From: Streptomyces asoensis
GTDB taxonomy: Bacteria; Actinomycetota; Actinomycetes; Streptomycetales; Streptomycetaceae
Reading direction: 5' to 3'
Assembly (NCBI RefSeq): GCF_016860545.1
Contig: NZ_BNEB01000001.1
Coordinates: forward strand, 654,374-718,373
DNA length: 64,000 bases
Numbering within the stretch: position 1 is the first letter of the stretch; each line of letters opens with the position of its first letter. Under the pieces are notes generated by a model. It had not been told where the DNA came from. It saw only the letters and a program-made list of their open reading frames with translations, and made no database searches. This document shows positions 52,547-61,842 of this stretch, in pieces. A program made the translations under genes and the position numbers.

Positions 52547-53767
52547 TCAGACCGCGGCGGTTCCCCCCGGCCGCACCGGGCGCCGGCGCAGTCTCCGGCG
52601 GACCTTGCGGGTGAACCCGCGCAGGAAGTTCTCGGTCGGATCGTCGCGCCAGCCCGGGAACTCCCTGGCCTCGCGGGGCTCGGCGAGGTAGACCCGGTCG
52701 GGGATGCCGGCCTCGCGGGAACCGTAGTGCGGGTAGGCCAGGTAGAGCTGGGTCTTGCGCTTCTTCAGGACGGGCGTCGGCGCGGTCTTGGCCTTGATGA
52801 ACTCGAGGACGTCCACGAGGAGGTCGGGGCGCCGGCGCGCCACCAGCTCCAGGCGCAGCCGTTCGTGGACGCGCAGCCGCTGGGCGACGCCCTCGTTCCA
52901 GTAGGCGGCCATCAGCGGCTCGGCCAGTTCCATCTTGGTGCGCCGGATGTCCTCGTCGTTCCTGAGGAAGACGGGCCCGAACTGCGGCAGCACGGTGACG
53001 AGGAAGGGGCGGACCATGAGCACGTCCCGCTTGGGGCCGGGCGGGACGAGGCGCTCCAGCAGGCCCATCAGGGCGCGCGCGGAGTCGAAGCGCAGGGTGT
53101 AGCTCCCGGTCTTCGTCACCTGTTTGCCGTCGGTGCGGCCCACCAGGTAGTAGCAGGTGTAGTCGGCGACCACGGAGACGCCGTCGGCCCGCAGGTAGGC
53201 CTCCATCGTGAACAGGGCGTCCTCTCCGGTCCACAGCGACTCGTCGAAGCTCATGCCGTGGCGCTCCAGGAACTCCCGGCGGAACAGCTTCTGCGCGCTG
53301 AGCGTGAACTTGATGTTGGAGGAGTAGACGTCCGTGCGTTCGAGGGTCTTGCCCCACATCGACTTCGGGGGGTTGCGGTTGATGCCCTCGACCCGGCCGA
53401 GGACCACGTCGGTGCCGTTGCGGTCGGCCATCGCGACCATGCGTTCCAGGGCCTCCGGCCCGAGCCGGTCGTCGGCGTCGAGGAAGAAGACGTAGCGGCC
53501 GGTGGCCTTGGAGAGGCCGACGTTGCGCGGGCCGCTGGGGCCGCCGGAGTTCTCCTGGCGGACCACCGTGACGGCCATGTGGGCGCGGGCTGCGAACTCC
53601 TCGAGGCACTCCCCCGTGCCGTCCCGGGAGCCGTCGTCCACGGCGATGACCTCCAGGCGCGCCGCGTCCAGGGTCTGTGCCTCGACCGAGGCGAGGCACT
53701 CGACCAGGTACGGCATGGCTTCGTACGCCCCGATGACCACCGTGACGTCAGGCTGCGCAACGGTCAC
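52547..53767 (-). CDS. Family 2 glycosyltransferase
   Basis: A 406-residue GT-A enzyme: DVTVVIGAYEAMPYLVECLASVEAQTLDAARLEVIAVDDGSRDGTGECL at the N-terminus, NSGGPSGPRNVGLSKATGRYVFFLDADDRLGPEALERM with the metal-binding DAD near residue 97, and WTGEDALFTMEAYLRAD near 190 with the catalytic ED. The C-terminal 150 residues are helical and very basic at the end (RKVRRRLRRRPVRPGG), suggesting membrane association. It resembles TagF/TarQ-associated and SCO2589-type transferases. GAGAGG precedes the GTG start. It faces the same way as the TagF-like gene but a strong terminator stands between them. Confidence 0.88.
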   Translation of the reverse strand: MTVAQPDVTVVIGAYEAMPYLVECLASVEAQTLDAARLEVIAVDDGSRDGTGECLEEFAARAHMAVTVVRQENSGGPSGPRNVGLSKATGRYVFFLDADDRLGPEALERMVAMADRNGTDVVLGRVEGINRNPPKSMWGKTLERTDVYSSNIKFTLSAQKLFRREFLERHGMSFDESLWTGEDALFTMEAYLRADGVSVVADYTCYYLVGRTDGKQVTKTGSYTLRFDSARALMGLLERLVPPGPKRDVLMVRPFLVTVLPQFGPVFLRNDEDIRRTKMELAEPLMAAYWNEGVAQRLRVHERLRLELVARRRPDLLVDVLEFIKAKTAPTPVLKKRKTQLYLAYPHYGSREAGIPDRVYLAEPREAREFPGWRDDPTENFLRGFTRKVRRRLRRRPVRPGGTAAV

Positions 53768-53901
53768 TTTTCCCTCTCAGCACACACCGGTTCCCCCACA
53801 TGAACGCTCTGGATACCCGGTAGACGGCGGATGAACGGGGCGGGTTGCCTGGGTTTTGGTAAGTGTTCCACATCACATGATGTGGAAAATCGCCGATATC
53901 G

Positions 53902-53948
53902 CAAAAGGGCCGGGCCCCAGGAGAAGATCTTCTCCTGGGGCCCGGCCC
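53902..53948 (-). terminator. Terminator of the TagF-like gene (42-base perfect palindrome)
   Basis: The bases 53907-53927 (GGGCCGGGCCCCAGGAG...) are followed directly by their exact complement to 53948. On the gene strand the stem is followed by TTTTGC. It stands 15 bases beyond the stop of the TagF-like gene. Confidence 0.85.
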
Positions 53949-53962
53949 GAGGCCTGCGGGGT

Positions 53963-56056
53963 TCAGCCGGCCGTGACGCCCTTGGGCAGCTCCGCGCCGT
54001 CGTCCGGGGCGGCGCCGACCGCGGCGTCGGTCCCCGGGGCGTGGGCGTCCTGGCCGACGTTGCGCGTCTCGGCCTTCAGCGCGAGCTCGCTGATCGCGCT
54101 GTCGAACTGCTGGAGCGAGGTGGGCTCGTCCGGTCCGAGCAGGTACTCCTTGAGCTCCTTGCGGTCCTTGGCCAGCGGATCGGCGGCCGGGTGACGGACC
54201 GCGTCCAGCAGCTGGTCCAGCTCGGCCGCGCCGTTGCTGAGGATCACGGCCGCGCGCACCGCGGTGTTCTGCCGCCTGAACTCCTCGGCGCCCAGCTCCG
54301 CGGAGTCCGTGACCGCGTACGGCTTGCCGCTCGCGATGAAGTCGGAGACCACGCTGGAGATGTCCGAGACCATCGCCTCGGAGGCGTTGAAGCAGTCGTA
54401 CAGGCGCGGTTCGGTGCCGGTGATCACCCGGTGCTCGTACGAGGGGAAGGAGCGCCAGTAGGTCTCGTTCCACTCGGCGCGCAGCCTGGCCGCCTCCTCG
54501 TGCTTGCGGACGTCGACGATGCCGTCGCGGCTCGTCACGGCTTCGTCCGCGCGCTCGTCGAACGCGAGGGAGAGGCCGTCCAGCCGGGCCTTGAGACGGG
54601 TCAGCTCCGTCTTGGCGCGGGCCTGGGCCGCGGGGTCGGCGGTGAAGCGGCGGTCGGCCGCGCGCTCGGCGGCGGCCTTCTTGATCAGTGCGGTGATCCG
54701 CCGGTGCGCCGCGCCCGCCTTGGCGCTGCGGGTGCCGGTGAAGGGGTGCGGCTTGTACAGGACGCGGACCGGCGGCTCGGCCGCGATCAGCTTCTTCACG
54801 ATGTTCTCGCCGGCCAGCAGCAGCGAGGTGTTGCCCGGGTTGTCGTCCCAGCCCTCCCAGGTGGGCGCGTACAGCACCGTCGGGCAGTCGCCCTCGGCGG
54901 GCGTGCCGGAGGCGGTCCTGATCGGCGCGAGCTGCGGACGGCCGACCTCGACGATGTCCTCGTCGCGGATGCCGACGTCGGCGATGGCGTAGCGGTCGCG
55001 GCCCGCGCGGCCGGCGGTCCACACCTCGTCGTACACCTTGCTGAACGGGTTGACGCTGGCCAGCTTGTCGCTGTCGCCGTGGCCGATGAAGACGTGCTTC
55101 ATGGTCGGCACGCGCAGCAGGTGGATGTTCTTGCCGACGTTCGCGCAGTACAGGGCGACCCGCACCATCGACAGGTCCATGTTCATCAGGTGCACGCCGC
55201 CGGGCACGCAGACGACGGGGACCGAGGTGGGCGCCATCTTCTCCAGGACGGTGCGCTCACGCAGGATGACCAGCGGCCGGGACTCCATCTGCTCCATGGT
55301 CTCGAGCCACATGTTGACCTGGTAGGCGGAGTCGTCGGAGCCGGAGAAGTACAGCACCGTCTGCGGGCGGTACTCGCGCAGCCAGGCGCTGACGACGCCC
55401 AGGACCTTGTCGGCCTTCGGCGGCAGCCGCTTGGCCCGCAGGTGCGGCACGAGCGCGACCACGTAGAGCGCTCCGAGCCCCAGGGTGACGGCGATGCCGA
55501 CGAAGCCGGGGCGCACCGAGTCGGCGATCGCGCAGACGAGCAGGCCCGCGACGGCCGCGAGGTCCAGGTGGAGCATCTTGACGGTGGCCTGGCTCAGCAG
55601 CGCGCGCGGCGGCGCGTCCGGGATGCGCAGCCGGGAGGCCAGGTCGACGTTCCTGGTCACCACCGGCATCTGGCGGCGCTTGCCGATCAGGGTGACGAGC
55701 GCGCCGTGCGGGGCCTGGAGACCGAAGAACACCGTGAAGCACGCGATCGCCGCGTAGAAGACCGGCTCCTGGGAGAGGTCGAGTCTCGCCAGCAGCAGGA
55801 TCAGCAGCAGTTCGCGGACCAGGAACCTGGTGGACAGACCGGCCCGCACCTTGCCCAGGAGGCCGATGAGGCGACTGCCCTTGCGGTGGAGGTAGAGGTC
55901 CGCCAGGTACGTCACGGCGGCCGCGGCGGCGAAGGCGGGTGCGCTCGGGACGAGCGCGGCCGCCATGAGGCCGGGGTAGCCCAGCATCATGAGGACCGCC
56001 GCGGCCAGTTCGGCCGCGCTGCCCACGCGGGCCACGCGAATAGCGGTGGATATCAC
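53963..56056 (-). CDS. Membrane-spanning TagF-like CDP-glycerol/ribitol phosphotransferase
   Basis: A 697-residue protein. The first 230 residues hold about six membrane helices (AELAAAVLMMLGYPGLMAAALVP, ELLLILLLARLD, VFYAAIACFTVFFGLQ, LAAVAGLLVCAIAD, VTLGLGALYVVALVPHL). The rest is a GT-B-like TagB/TarF phosphotransferase: HVFIGHGDSDKL near residue 345, CPTVLYAPTWEGWDDNPGNTSLL near 400, VRVLYKPHPFTG near 440 and the conserved AMVSDISSVVSDFIASGKPYAV near 590. Such enzymes polymerise polyol phosphates of teichoic acid. The GTG start is preceded by TATGAT at 56084-56089 as a likely -10 box. SCO2590-like by position. Confidence 0.87.
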   Translation of the reverse strand: MISTAIRVARVGSAAELAAAVLMMLGYPGLMAAALVPSAPAFAAAAAVTYLADLYLHRKGSRLIGLLGKVRAGLSTRFLVRELLLILLLARLDLSQEPVFYAAIACFTVFFGLQAPHGALVTLIGKRRQMPVVTRNVDLASRLRIPDAPPRALLSQATVKMLHLDLAAVAGLLVCAIADSVRPGFVGIAVTLGLGALYVVALVPHLRAKRLPPKADKVLGVVSAWLREYRPQTVLYFSGSDDSAYQVNMWLETMEQMESRPLVILRERTVLEKMAPTSVPVVCVPGGVHLMNMDLSMVRVALYCANVGKNIHLLRVPTMKHVFIGHGDSDKLASVNPFSKVYDEVWTAGRAGRDRYAIADVGIRDEDIVEVGRPQLAPIRTASGTPAEGDCPTVLYAPTWEGWDDNPGNTSLLLAGENIVKKLIAAEPPVRVLYKPHPFTGTRSAKAGAAHRRITALIKKAAAERAADRRFTADPAAQARAKTELTRLKARLDGLSLAFDERADEAVTSRDGIVDVRKHEEAARLRAEWNETYWRSFPSYEHRVITGTEPRLYDCFNASEAMVSDISSVVSDFIASGKPYAVTDSAELGAEEFRRQNTAVRAAVILSNGAAELDQLLDAVRHPAADPLAKDRKELKEYLLGPDEPTSLQQFDSAISELALKAETRNVGQDAHAPGTDAAVGAAPDDGAELPKGVTAG

Positions 56057-56133
56057 GGAGAAACCTGCTCTGCGAGGGGGCCGATCATAGGTACTAAAAG
56101 TCCGGAAAATCCTTTGTGAAGGTTTCGGGAGTT

Positions 56134-56190
56134 TTTACGGATTCAGGCCTCTGTGAATTCTCCGTAAACAGGGAGCCACAGAGGCCTGAA
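56134..56190 (-). promoter_or_regulatory. Two mutually exclusive hairpins between the IspD-SDR and TagF-like genes
   Basis: TTCAGGCCTCTGTG (56142-56155) is perfectly complementary to CACAGAGGCCTGAA (56177-56190), and TTTACGGA (56134-56141) to TCCGTAAA (56161-56168). The arms interleave, so the stems compete or form a pseudoknot. It can act as terminator of the IspD-SDR gene or as a switch for the TagF-like gene. Confidence 0.5.
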
Positions 56191-56214
56191 AATTCGATGG
56201 CTATTTACGATGGA

Positions 56215-57714
56215 TTATGCCATGCCATCCTGGCGGTCGAGCACTGTGGCCAGCGCCTGCTCGAAGCCCGAGGCCCGGCCGGCGGCCGCCGTCGGGTCCT
56301 GCTGGCGGACGTCGATGACGTGCCCCGTGAGCTCGGAGAGCAGCACGTCGAGCGAGGTGCGGGCGACGGCCTCGGAGGAGAGCAGGGTGCCCGAGGGCTC
56401 CTGCCCGAAGGCCTTGGTGCGCATGGGCGTCGCCGTACGCTCCGGGTTCACGCAGTTCACCCGGATGCCGTCACCGGCCCACTCGTCGGACAGGGCCTGG
56501 GTGAGGTTCACCATGGCGGCCTTGGTCGAGGAGTACAGGCTGTACTCCGCGCGGCCGCGGGTGTAGCTGCTGGAGGTGTACAGCAGCAGCTGCCCCTTCG
56601 TCTCCGCGAGGTACTTGTACGCCGAACGGGCGATCTGCACCGGTGCCAGGTAGTTGACCTTCAGCGCTTCCTCGATGGTCGCGTTGTCGGTCTCGGCCAG
56701 CTTGCCGATGCGCAGCACGCCCGCGGTGTTGACGACGTAGTCGATCCGCCCGGTCTCGCTGTAGGCCTTGGACAGGGCGTCGTCCACCTCCTCGGGGTTC
56801 TCCACGTGCGTGCCGGTGGTGGACCGGCCGAGGGCGTAGACGTGGGCGCCGTAGGACCCGGCGAGCTCCGCGATGTCCTTGCCGATGCCGTACGAACCGC
56901 CGAAGACGACCACGGTCCTGCCGCTGAGCAGCTCCCGGTAGACCTCCTCGCCGTTCTGCTCGGGGGTGGCGGAGGAGGCCAGCTGGAAGAGCTTGTCGGC
57001 GATGAAGACGTCGACGGGCTGGGTCACCTTCATGTTGTACTCGTCGCCCGCCACGACGTGGATCGGCACGTCCGGCAGGTAGCGCAGCACGACGGTGCAG
57101 TCGTCGGTGGCCTGGAAGTTGGGGTCCCCCGCGGCCACCTCGTAGGCCCGGCGGATGGTGGACAGCTTGAACGCCTGCGGGGTCTGGCCGCGGCGCAGCC
57201 GGGAGCGGTCCGGGATCTCGGTGATGAACTCGCCGTCCTCGCCGTGCGTGCGCGTGACGATGATGGTGTCCGCGGACGGGATGGCCACGTCGACGGCCTG
57301 GTAGCGCTCCAGCGCCGCGACGCAGTCGTCGATGACGCGCCGCGACAGCAGGGGCCGCACGGCGTCGTGGAACAGCACGTTGAGGTCCTCGCCGTCGGCC
57401 AGCCCCTCGCCCAGGGCCGCGATGGCGCGTTCGGTGGTCTCGTTCCGCGTGGTGCCGCCCTCGATGATCTTCCGGACCTTGGTGAAACCGGCCTTGGAGA
57501 CGATCTTCTCGATGTCGGGTACATAGCCCGGCGCCATCAGCACGATGATGTCGTCGACCGAGTCGGCCTTCTCGAAGGTGGTCAACGTGTGCTCGATGAC
57601 GGCCTTGCCGGCGATCTTCAGCAGCTGCTTGGGGATCGACAGACCCACCCGCTGGCCGGTGCCACCGGCCAGGATCACTGCGGTGGTACGGGGCTTGGCT
57701 ATGTGCTGGGACAC
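56215..57714 (-). CDS. Bifunctional IspD-like cytidylyltransferase / SDR reductase (CDP-ribitol synthase type)
   Basis: A 499-residue fusion. Residues 1-235 are an IspD/TarI-type cytidylyltransferase (TTAVILAGGTGQRVGLSIPKQLLKIAGK; VLFHDAVRPLLSRRVIDDC; GDEYNMKVTQPVDVFIAD). Residues 280-470 are a short-chain dehydrogenase (VVFGGSYGIGKDIAELAG cofactor loop; VNTAGVLRIG; YSLYSSTKAAMVNL with the Y...K pair). The same order of domains is known in Haemophilus Acs1/Bcs1, which reduces ribulose-5-phosphate and makes CDP-ribitol; that activity is inferred here. The GTG at 57712-57714 is set by AAGGTAGG six bases upstream. Next to the TagF-like gene, it should supply its CDP-activated substrate. Confidence 0.87.
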   Translation of the reverse strand: MSQHIAKPRTTAVILAGGTGQRVGLSIPKQLLKIAGKAVIEHTLTTFEKADSVDDIIVLMAPGYVPDIEKIVSKAGFTKVRKIIEGGTTRNETTERAIAALGEGLADGEDLNVLFHDAVRPLLSRRVIDDCVAALERYQAVDVAIPSADTIIVTRTHGEDGEFITEIPDRSRLRRGQTPQAFKLSTIRRAYEVAAGDPNFQATDDCTVVLRYLPDVPIHVVAGDEYNMKVTQPVDVFIADKLFQLASSATPEQNGEEVYRELLSGRTVVVFGGSYGIGKDIAELAGSYGAHVYALGRSTTGTHVENPEEVDDALSKAYSETGRIDYVVNTAGVLRIGKLAETDNATIEEALKVNYLAPVQIARSAYKYLAETKGQLLLYTSSSYTRGRAEYSLYSSTKAAMVNLTQALSDEWAGDGIRVNCVNPERTATPMRTKAFGQEPSGTLLSSEAVARTSLDVLLSELTGHVIDVRQQDPTAAAGRASGFEQALATVLDRQDGMA

Positions 57715-58439
57715 AGAGGACCTACCTTGGGGCGACAGGGAACGGGGAAATGGTCCCACTTGCGGTTACCGCGATGCAAGGTGAGTGACGTTCGCTGCAA
57801 ATGTGCACGCAACCCGGCATTCACCTTGCGACTCCGGCGATTGCCAAGACTCGACGCGGCTTCCCGTGGATGGTCCCTTTAAATCCTGTGAGTTACTGCA
57901 CAGGCAGTATGTCATTGCCGAGAGTGACCGAGTGACAGGCGCGGGCGCGCGTCGCGGTGGGCCCGGGCGGCCGTCTCCGGCGCCGTCCGGGCATCGCCCG
58001 GGCCACGGGCCCGAACGGCCCCGGGGCACGGCGGACGAAGGCCGGGGCCCGGCGGCGGGGGCGCCCGGCACGGGGCGGGCGGGGCCCGATCACCGGTCGC
58101 CCGCACGCCGTCGCTCCGACACGGTCCGTCATCCCGGGGCCGGTCCGTGAGGGCTTGCCGGACGGCCCGGTCCGATGTGCGGATCTTCACGCCGCACGGG
58201 GCGGGACCGCACCCGTTCTTCATATCCATGAACGCGCCGTCGCGAAGCGGTCGCGAATAGCGCGCGCCCCGCAGGGGATTACCGCGGAATTCCCTGCCGG
58301 GGGTGCACGGCATTTCGGCCCCGAGCCGTCCGTCTCCATGGTGAAGGGACGGTAAGGGGTGTTCCTCGGAGGACGCTGAGAGGGCACCGAGAGGACGCTG
58401 GGAGGAGTCCGGGGCGTGGATGGGTCCCGCCCCGAACAG
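57715..58439. other. 725-bp region upstream of the IspD-SDR gene without a supported gene
   Basis: It contains the IspD-SDR promoter region. GCAAGGTGA (57776-57784) and TCACCTTGC (57821-57829) form a perfect 9-bp inverted repeat with a 36-base spacer, 62-115 bases before the start codon. From about 57930 to 58420 the sequence is GC-rich with no ribosome sites or recognisable proteins. Confidence 0.5.
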
Positions 58440-58479
58440 AAAACCCGTGGGGCCGGCGCGAAGGGCCGGCCACCACGGG
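58440..58479 (-). terminator. Terminator of obg
   Basis: CCCGTGG-GGCCGGC pairs with GCCGGCC-CCACGGG (one bulged base), and on the obg strand TTTTCTG follows. 35 bases beyond the obg stop. Confidence 0.8.
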
Positions 58480-58514
58480 CTCGAAGGGGCGGAACCGGAC
58501 GGCTCCGGGGCGGA

Positions 58515-59951
58515 CTAGAAGGGCTCGAAGCCCTCGAACTCCTGGGCCGCCTCGTCGCGTTCGGCCTGCTTGTCCCGGCGGCGCTGGGTCGCGGGACGCG
58601 GCTCCTCGAAGCGGTGGTCCTCGCCACGGCGGCCGAGCATCTCGGCGCCGGCCGTCACGGACGGCTCCCAGTCGAAGACGACCGCGTTGTCCTCGGGGCC
58701 GATGGCCACGCCGTCACCGCCGCGGGCCCCCGCCTTCATCAACGCGTCCTCCACACCGAGTCGGTTGAGCCGGTCGGCGAGGTAGCCGACGGCCTCGTCG
58801 TTGTTGAAGTCGGTCTGGCGCACCCAGCGTTCGGGCTTCTCGCCACGGACGCGGAAGAGGCCGTCCTCCTCCAGCGTGACGGTGAAGCCGGTGTCGTCGA
58901 CCGCCTTCGGACGGATGACGACCCGGGTCGCCTCCTCCTTCGGCCGGGCCGCGCGGGCTGCCGCCACCATCTCCGCGACGGCGAAGGACAGCTCCTTCAG
59001 ACCCATGTGGGCGACCGCGGACACCTCGAAGACACGGTAGCCGCGCGCCTCCAGGTCGGGGCGGACCATCTCGGCGAGGTCCTTGCCGTCCGGTACGTCG
59101 ATCTTGTTCAGCACCACGAGCCGCGGCCGGTCCCCGAGGCCGCCGTACTGCTTGAGCTCCTCCTCGATGATGTCGAGGTCGGAGAGCGGGTCGCGCTCGG
59201 ACTCCAGGGTCGCCGTGTCCAGCACGTGCACGAGGACGCTGCACCGCTCGACGTGGCGCAGGAACTCCAGGCCGAGGCCCTTGCCCTGGCTGGCGCCCGG
59301 GATCAGACCGGGGACGTCGGCGATCGTGTAGACCGTGGAGCCGGCCGTCACCACACCCAGGTTCGGGACGAGGGTCGTGAACGGGTAGTCCGCGATCTTG
59401 GGCTTGGCGGCGGACAGGACGGAGATCAGCGAGGACTTGCCGGCACTCGGATAGCCGACGAGGGCCACGTCCGCGACCGTCTTCAGCTCCAGGACGATGT
59501 CCTGGAAGTCGCCGGGCTCACCGAGGAGCGCGAAGCCGGGCGCCTTGCGGCGGGCCGAGGCCAGCGCCGCGTTGCCGAGGCCGCCGCGGCCGCCCTGGGC
59601 GGCGACGTACGAGGTGCCGTGGCCGACCAGGTCGGCGAGCACGTTGCCGGCCTTGTCCTGGATCACCGTGCCGTCCGGGACCGGCAGGATCAGGTCCTGG
59701 CCGTCCTTTCCGGAACGGTTGCCGCCCTCGCCGGGCTTGCCGTTGGTGGCGCTGCGGTGGGGCTTGTGGTGGTAGTCGAGGAGCGTGGTGACCGACTGGT
59801 CGACGACCAGGATCACATCGCCGCCGCGGCCGCCGTTGCCCCCGTCGGGGCCACCGAGCGGCTTGAACTTCTCACGGTGGACGGAGGCACAGCCGTGGCC
59901 TCCGTTACCCGCGCCGACATGCAGTTCGACGCGGTCCACGAAGGTGGTCAT
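58515..59951 (-). CDS. obg: Obg/CgtA GTPase
   Basis: A 478-residue ribosome-assembly and growth-control GTPase, essential and linked to sporulation onset in streptomycetes. The N-terminal glycine-rich Obg fold ([35 protein letters not shown]), the G domain ([51 protein letters not shown]) and the C-terminal OCT domain ([39 protein letters not shown]) are all present, followed by a charged tail. GGAGG precedes the ATG. It is third in rplU-rpmA-obg, behind the hairpin at 60011-60048. Confidence 0.97.
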   Translation of the reverse strand: MTTFVDRVELHVGAGNGGHGCASVHREKFKPLGGPDGGNGGRGGDVILVVDQSVTTLLDYHHKPHRSATNGKPGEGGNRSGKDGQDLILPVPDGTVIQDKAGNVLADLVGHGTSYVAAQGGRGGLGNAALASARRKAPGFALLGEPGDFQDIVLELKTVADVALVGYPSAGKSSLISVLSAAKPKIADYPFTTLVPNLGVVTAGSTVYTIADVPGLIPGASQGKGLGLEFLRHVERCSVLVHVLDTATLESERDPLSDLDIIEEELKQYGGLGDRPRLVVLNKIDVPDGKDLAEMVRPDLEARGYRVFEVSAVAHMGLKELSFAVAEMVAAARAARPKEEATRVVIRPKAVDDTGFTVTLEEDGLFRVRGEKPERWVRQTDFNNDEAVGYLADRLNRLGVEDALMKAGARGGDGVAIGPEDNAVVFDWEPSVTAGAEMLGRRGEDHRFEEPRPATQRRRDKQAERDEAAQEFEGFEPF

Positions 59952-60010
59952 ACAGGTGCCTCCAGCACTGCGAAAAAACGTAAGGGTGTCTTACTGCCTA
60001 ACACGCGAAA

Positions 60011-60048
60011 GGCGGACCCGCCTTCCCGCCGGGGAAGTGAGGTCCGCC
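60011..60048 (-). terminator. Hairpin between rpmA and obg (partial terminator)
   Basis: GGCGGACC and GGTCCGCC form the outer 8-bp stem and CTTCCC/GGGAAG an inner one; TTTCGC follows on the gene strand. It probably reduces obg expression relative to the two ribosomal proteins. Confidence 0.6.
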
Positions 60049-60064
60049 TCGCGAAAGCTTCCGA

Positions 60065-60319
60065 TCAGGCGACCGGAACGATGTTCACGACCTTGCGGCC
60101 ACGGTGGGTGCCGAACTGCACCGAACCGGACTCGAGGGCGAACAGCGTGTCGTCGCCGCCACGGCCGACGCCCGCGCCGGGGTGGAAGTGCGTGCCGCGC
60201 TGGCGGACCAGGATCTCACCCGCGTTGACGACCTGACCGCCGAAGCGCTTCACGCCGAGCCGCTGGGCATTGGAGTCGCGACCGTTCCGGGTGGACGATG
60301 CGCCCTTCTTGTGTGCCAT
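60065..60319 (-). CDS. rpmA: 50S ribosomal protein L27
   Basis: 84 residues: [43 protein letters not shown] is the invariant L27 start, with the N-terminal tail that reaches the peptidyl transferase centre. GAGGAG precedes the ATG. No cleavable leader as found in some Firmicutes. Second gene of rplU-rpmA-obg. Confidence 0.98.
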   Translation of the reverse strand: MAHKKGASSTRNGRDSNAQRLGVKRFGGQVVNAGEILVRQRGTHFHPGAGVGRGGDDTLFALESGSVQFGTHRGRKVVNIVPVA

Positions 60320-60333
60320 GTCTCCTCAGTCCC

Positions 60334-60654
60334 TTACTTCGCAGCCGCGGGGATCTCAGTGACCTTGATCGCCGTGTACTGCTGGCGGTGGCCCTGACGA
60401 CGGCGGTAGCCGGTCTTGTTCTTGTAGCGAAGGATGTCGATCTTCACACCCTTGTGGTGGTCCACGACCTCGGCCTGGACCTTGATGCCGGCCAGCACCC
60501 ACGGGTCGCTGGTCACAGCGTCGCCGTCGACAACGAGCAGGGTCGAGAGCTCGACCGTGTCGCCAACCTTGGCAGTGGAAATCTTGTCAACCTCAACGAT
60601 GTCGCCGACAGCAACCTTGTGCTGGCGACCACCGCTGCGCACGATGGCGTACAC
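60334..60654 (-). CDS. rplU: 50S ribosomal protein L21
   Basis: 106 residues starting [25 protein letters not shown] and ending [19 protein letters not shown], the standard L21 sequence and length. The GTG at 60652-60654 is preferred; the open frame continues upstream into the leader without similarity. First gene of the operon; rpmA follows after 14 bases. Confidence 0.98.
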   Translation of the reverse strand: MYAIVRSGGRQHKVAVGDIVEVDKISTAKVGDTVELSTLLVVDGDAVTSDPWVLAGIKVQAEVVDHHKGVKIDILRYKNKTGYRRRQGHRQQYTAIKVTEIPAAAK

Positions 60655-60965
60655 GCGGATCTCACTCTCTCGCTCTGGGACGGCACCCCCGCAGTCCAGC
60701 CCTCCGGGAACGAACACGGACGGCCTCTCCCGACCACCGAGGTAACCGGCACCCGGGAGGAAGAGGGTTTACGGGGATGTGGCATGTCAGCCGACACGCC
60801 GACGGTCCACGTTACGGGGCGGCCGTCCGGGGGTCAAACCGGCCCGAGTCCGCCGCGGCCCGCCCCCGGCGGGGCCCGTCACCGCCGCCGTCACCCGCCG
60901 GGGGCCGGCCGGACCCTCGCCGTATGCTCGCGGTCCGAAACCAGAGGACACCGGAAGGCGGAGAA

Positions 60966-61568
60966 GTGAACTACAGGGTCCAGCCCAGCGCCCAGGTCGA
61001 CGCGGGCGCGGAGATCGGCGCCGGGAGCAGCGTGTGGGACCTCGCGCAGATCCGGGAGGGTGCGCGGCTCGGCGAGGGCTGTGTCGTCGGCCGCGGGGCG
61101 TACGTCGGTTCCGGTGTCCGCATGGGCGACAACTGCAAGCTCCAGAACTACGCGCTGGTCTACGAGCCGGCCGAGCTCGGCGACGGTGTCTTCATCGGCC
61201 CCGCCGTCGTCCTCACCAACGACCACAACCCGCGCTCCGTGGACCCCGAGGGCAAGCAGAAGCGCGGCGGGGACTGGGAGGCCGTCGGTGTGCGCATCGC
61301 CGACGGGGCGTCCATCGGCGCGCGTGCCGTGTGTGTCGCTCCCCTCACCATCGGCCGCTGGGCGATGGTCGCCGCGGGCGCCGTCGTCACCAAGGACGTG
61401 CCGGACTTCGCGCTCGTCGTCGGCGTCCCGGCCCGCCGGGCCGGCTGGGTCGGCCGGGCCGGTGTCCGACTGGTGGAGCGGGACGCGGAGCCGGGGGTCT
61501 GGGAGTGCCCGCAGACCGGGGCGCTGTACGACGAGAAGGACGGGACCCTCGCCGAGCGCGTCCGCTAG
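60966..61568 (+). CDS. Hexapeptide-repeat sugar N-acetyltransferase (WbpD/WlbB-like)
   Basis: A 200-residue left-handed beta-helix protein with hexapeptide repeats (AQVDAGAEIGAGSSVWDLAQIREGARLGEGCVVGRGAYVGSGVRMGDNCKLQNYALVYEPAELGDGVFIGPAVVLTNDHNPRS). The NYALVYEP and GPAVVLTNDHNPRS strings are those of UDP-3-amino-sugar N-acetyltransferases such as WbpD and WlbB. A short C-terminal cap (LVERDAEPGVWECPQTGALYDEKDGTL) resembles a zinc-ribbon remnant. GGAG stands just before the GTG start. It is divergent from rplU and precedes the epimerase gene on the same strand, fitting UDP-amino-sugar synthesis. Confidence 0.88.
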   Translation: MNYRVQPSAQVDAGAEIGAGSSVWDLAQIREGARLGEGCVVGRGAYVGSGVRMGDNCKLQNYALVYEPAELGDGVFIGPAVVLTNDHNPRSVDPEGKQKRGGDWEAVGVRIADGASIGARAVCVAPLTIGRWAMVAAGAVVTKDVPDFALVVGVPARRAGWVGRAGVRLVERDAEPGVWECPQTGALYDEKDGTLAERVR

Positions 61569-61842
61569 CCCCGCCGGGTCCGCCGGGTCTGCCAGATCCG
61601 CCGGGCGCGGGCCGTCCGGCGGCTGAAGCCGGTTGTCCCGGTTTGCACGCCTGTCAACGCAAGATTCACGAAATCGTTATCCGAGCGGGACGAAGGCGGG
61701 AAGCCGTGTTCTGACCACGGCATGAACACGACGTACTCGGCGCGCGGGGCAACCCGTCACGGACCTGGTGCGTCTAAGGCTCTGCCTACCATCTTCTTGC
61801 CCGTTTCTTTTGCTCAGTCGCCCCCCAGAAGAAGAGTGCTCT

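Noticed and set aside
56215..57714. Gene as the isoprenoid-pathway ispD
   Set aside because: The C-terminal SDR domain and the adjacent TagF-like gene fit CDP-ribitol synthesis better; no ispF is next to it.
57912..58313. A 133-codon leftward frame in the gap upstream of the IspD-SDR gene
   Set aside because: Translation is Arg/Pro/Ala-rich without domain similarity, and there is no ribosome site.
60655..60780. Ribosomal L21 leader RNA upstream of rplU
   Set aside because: The region is long enough for a leader but no convincing conserved hairpin or promoter pair was found by eye.
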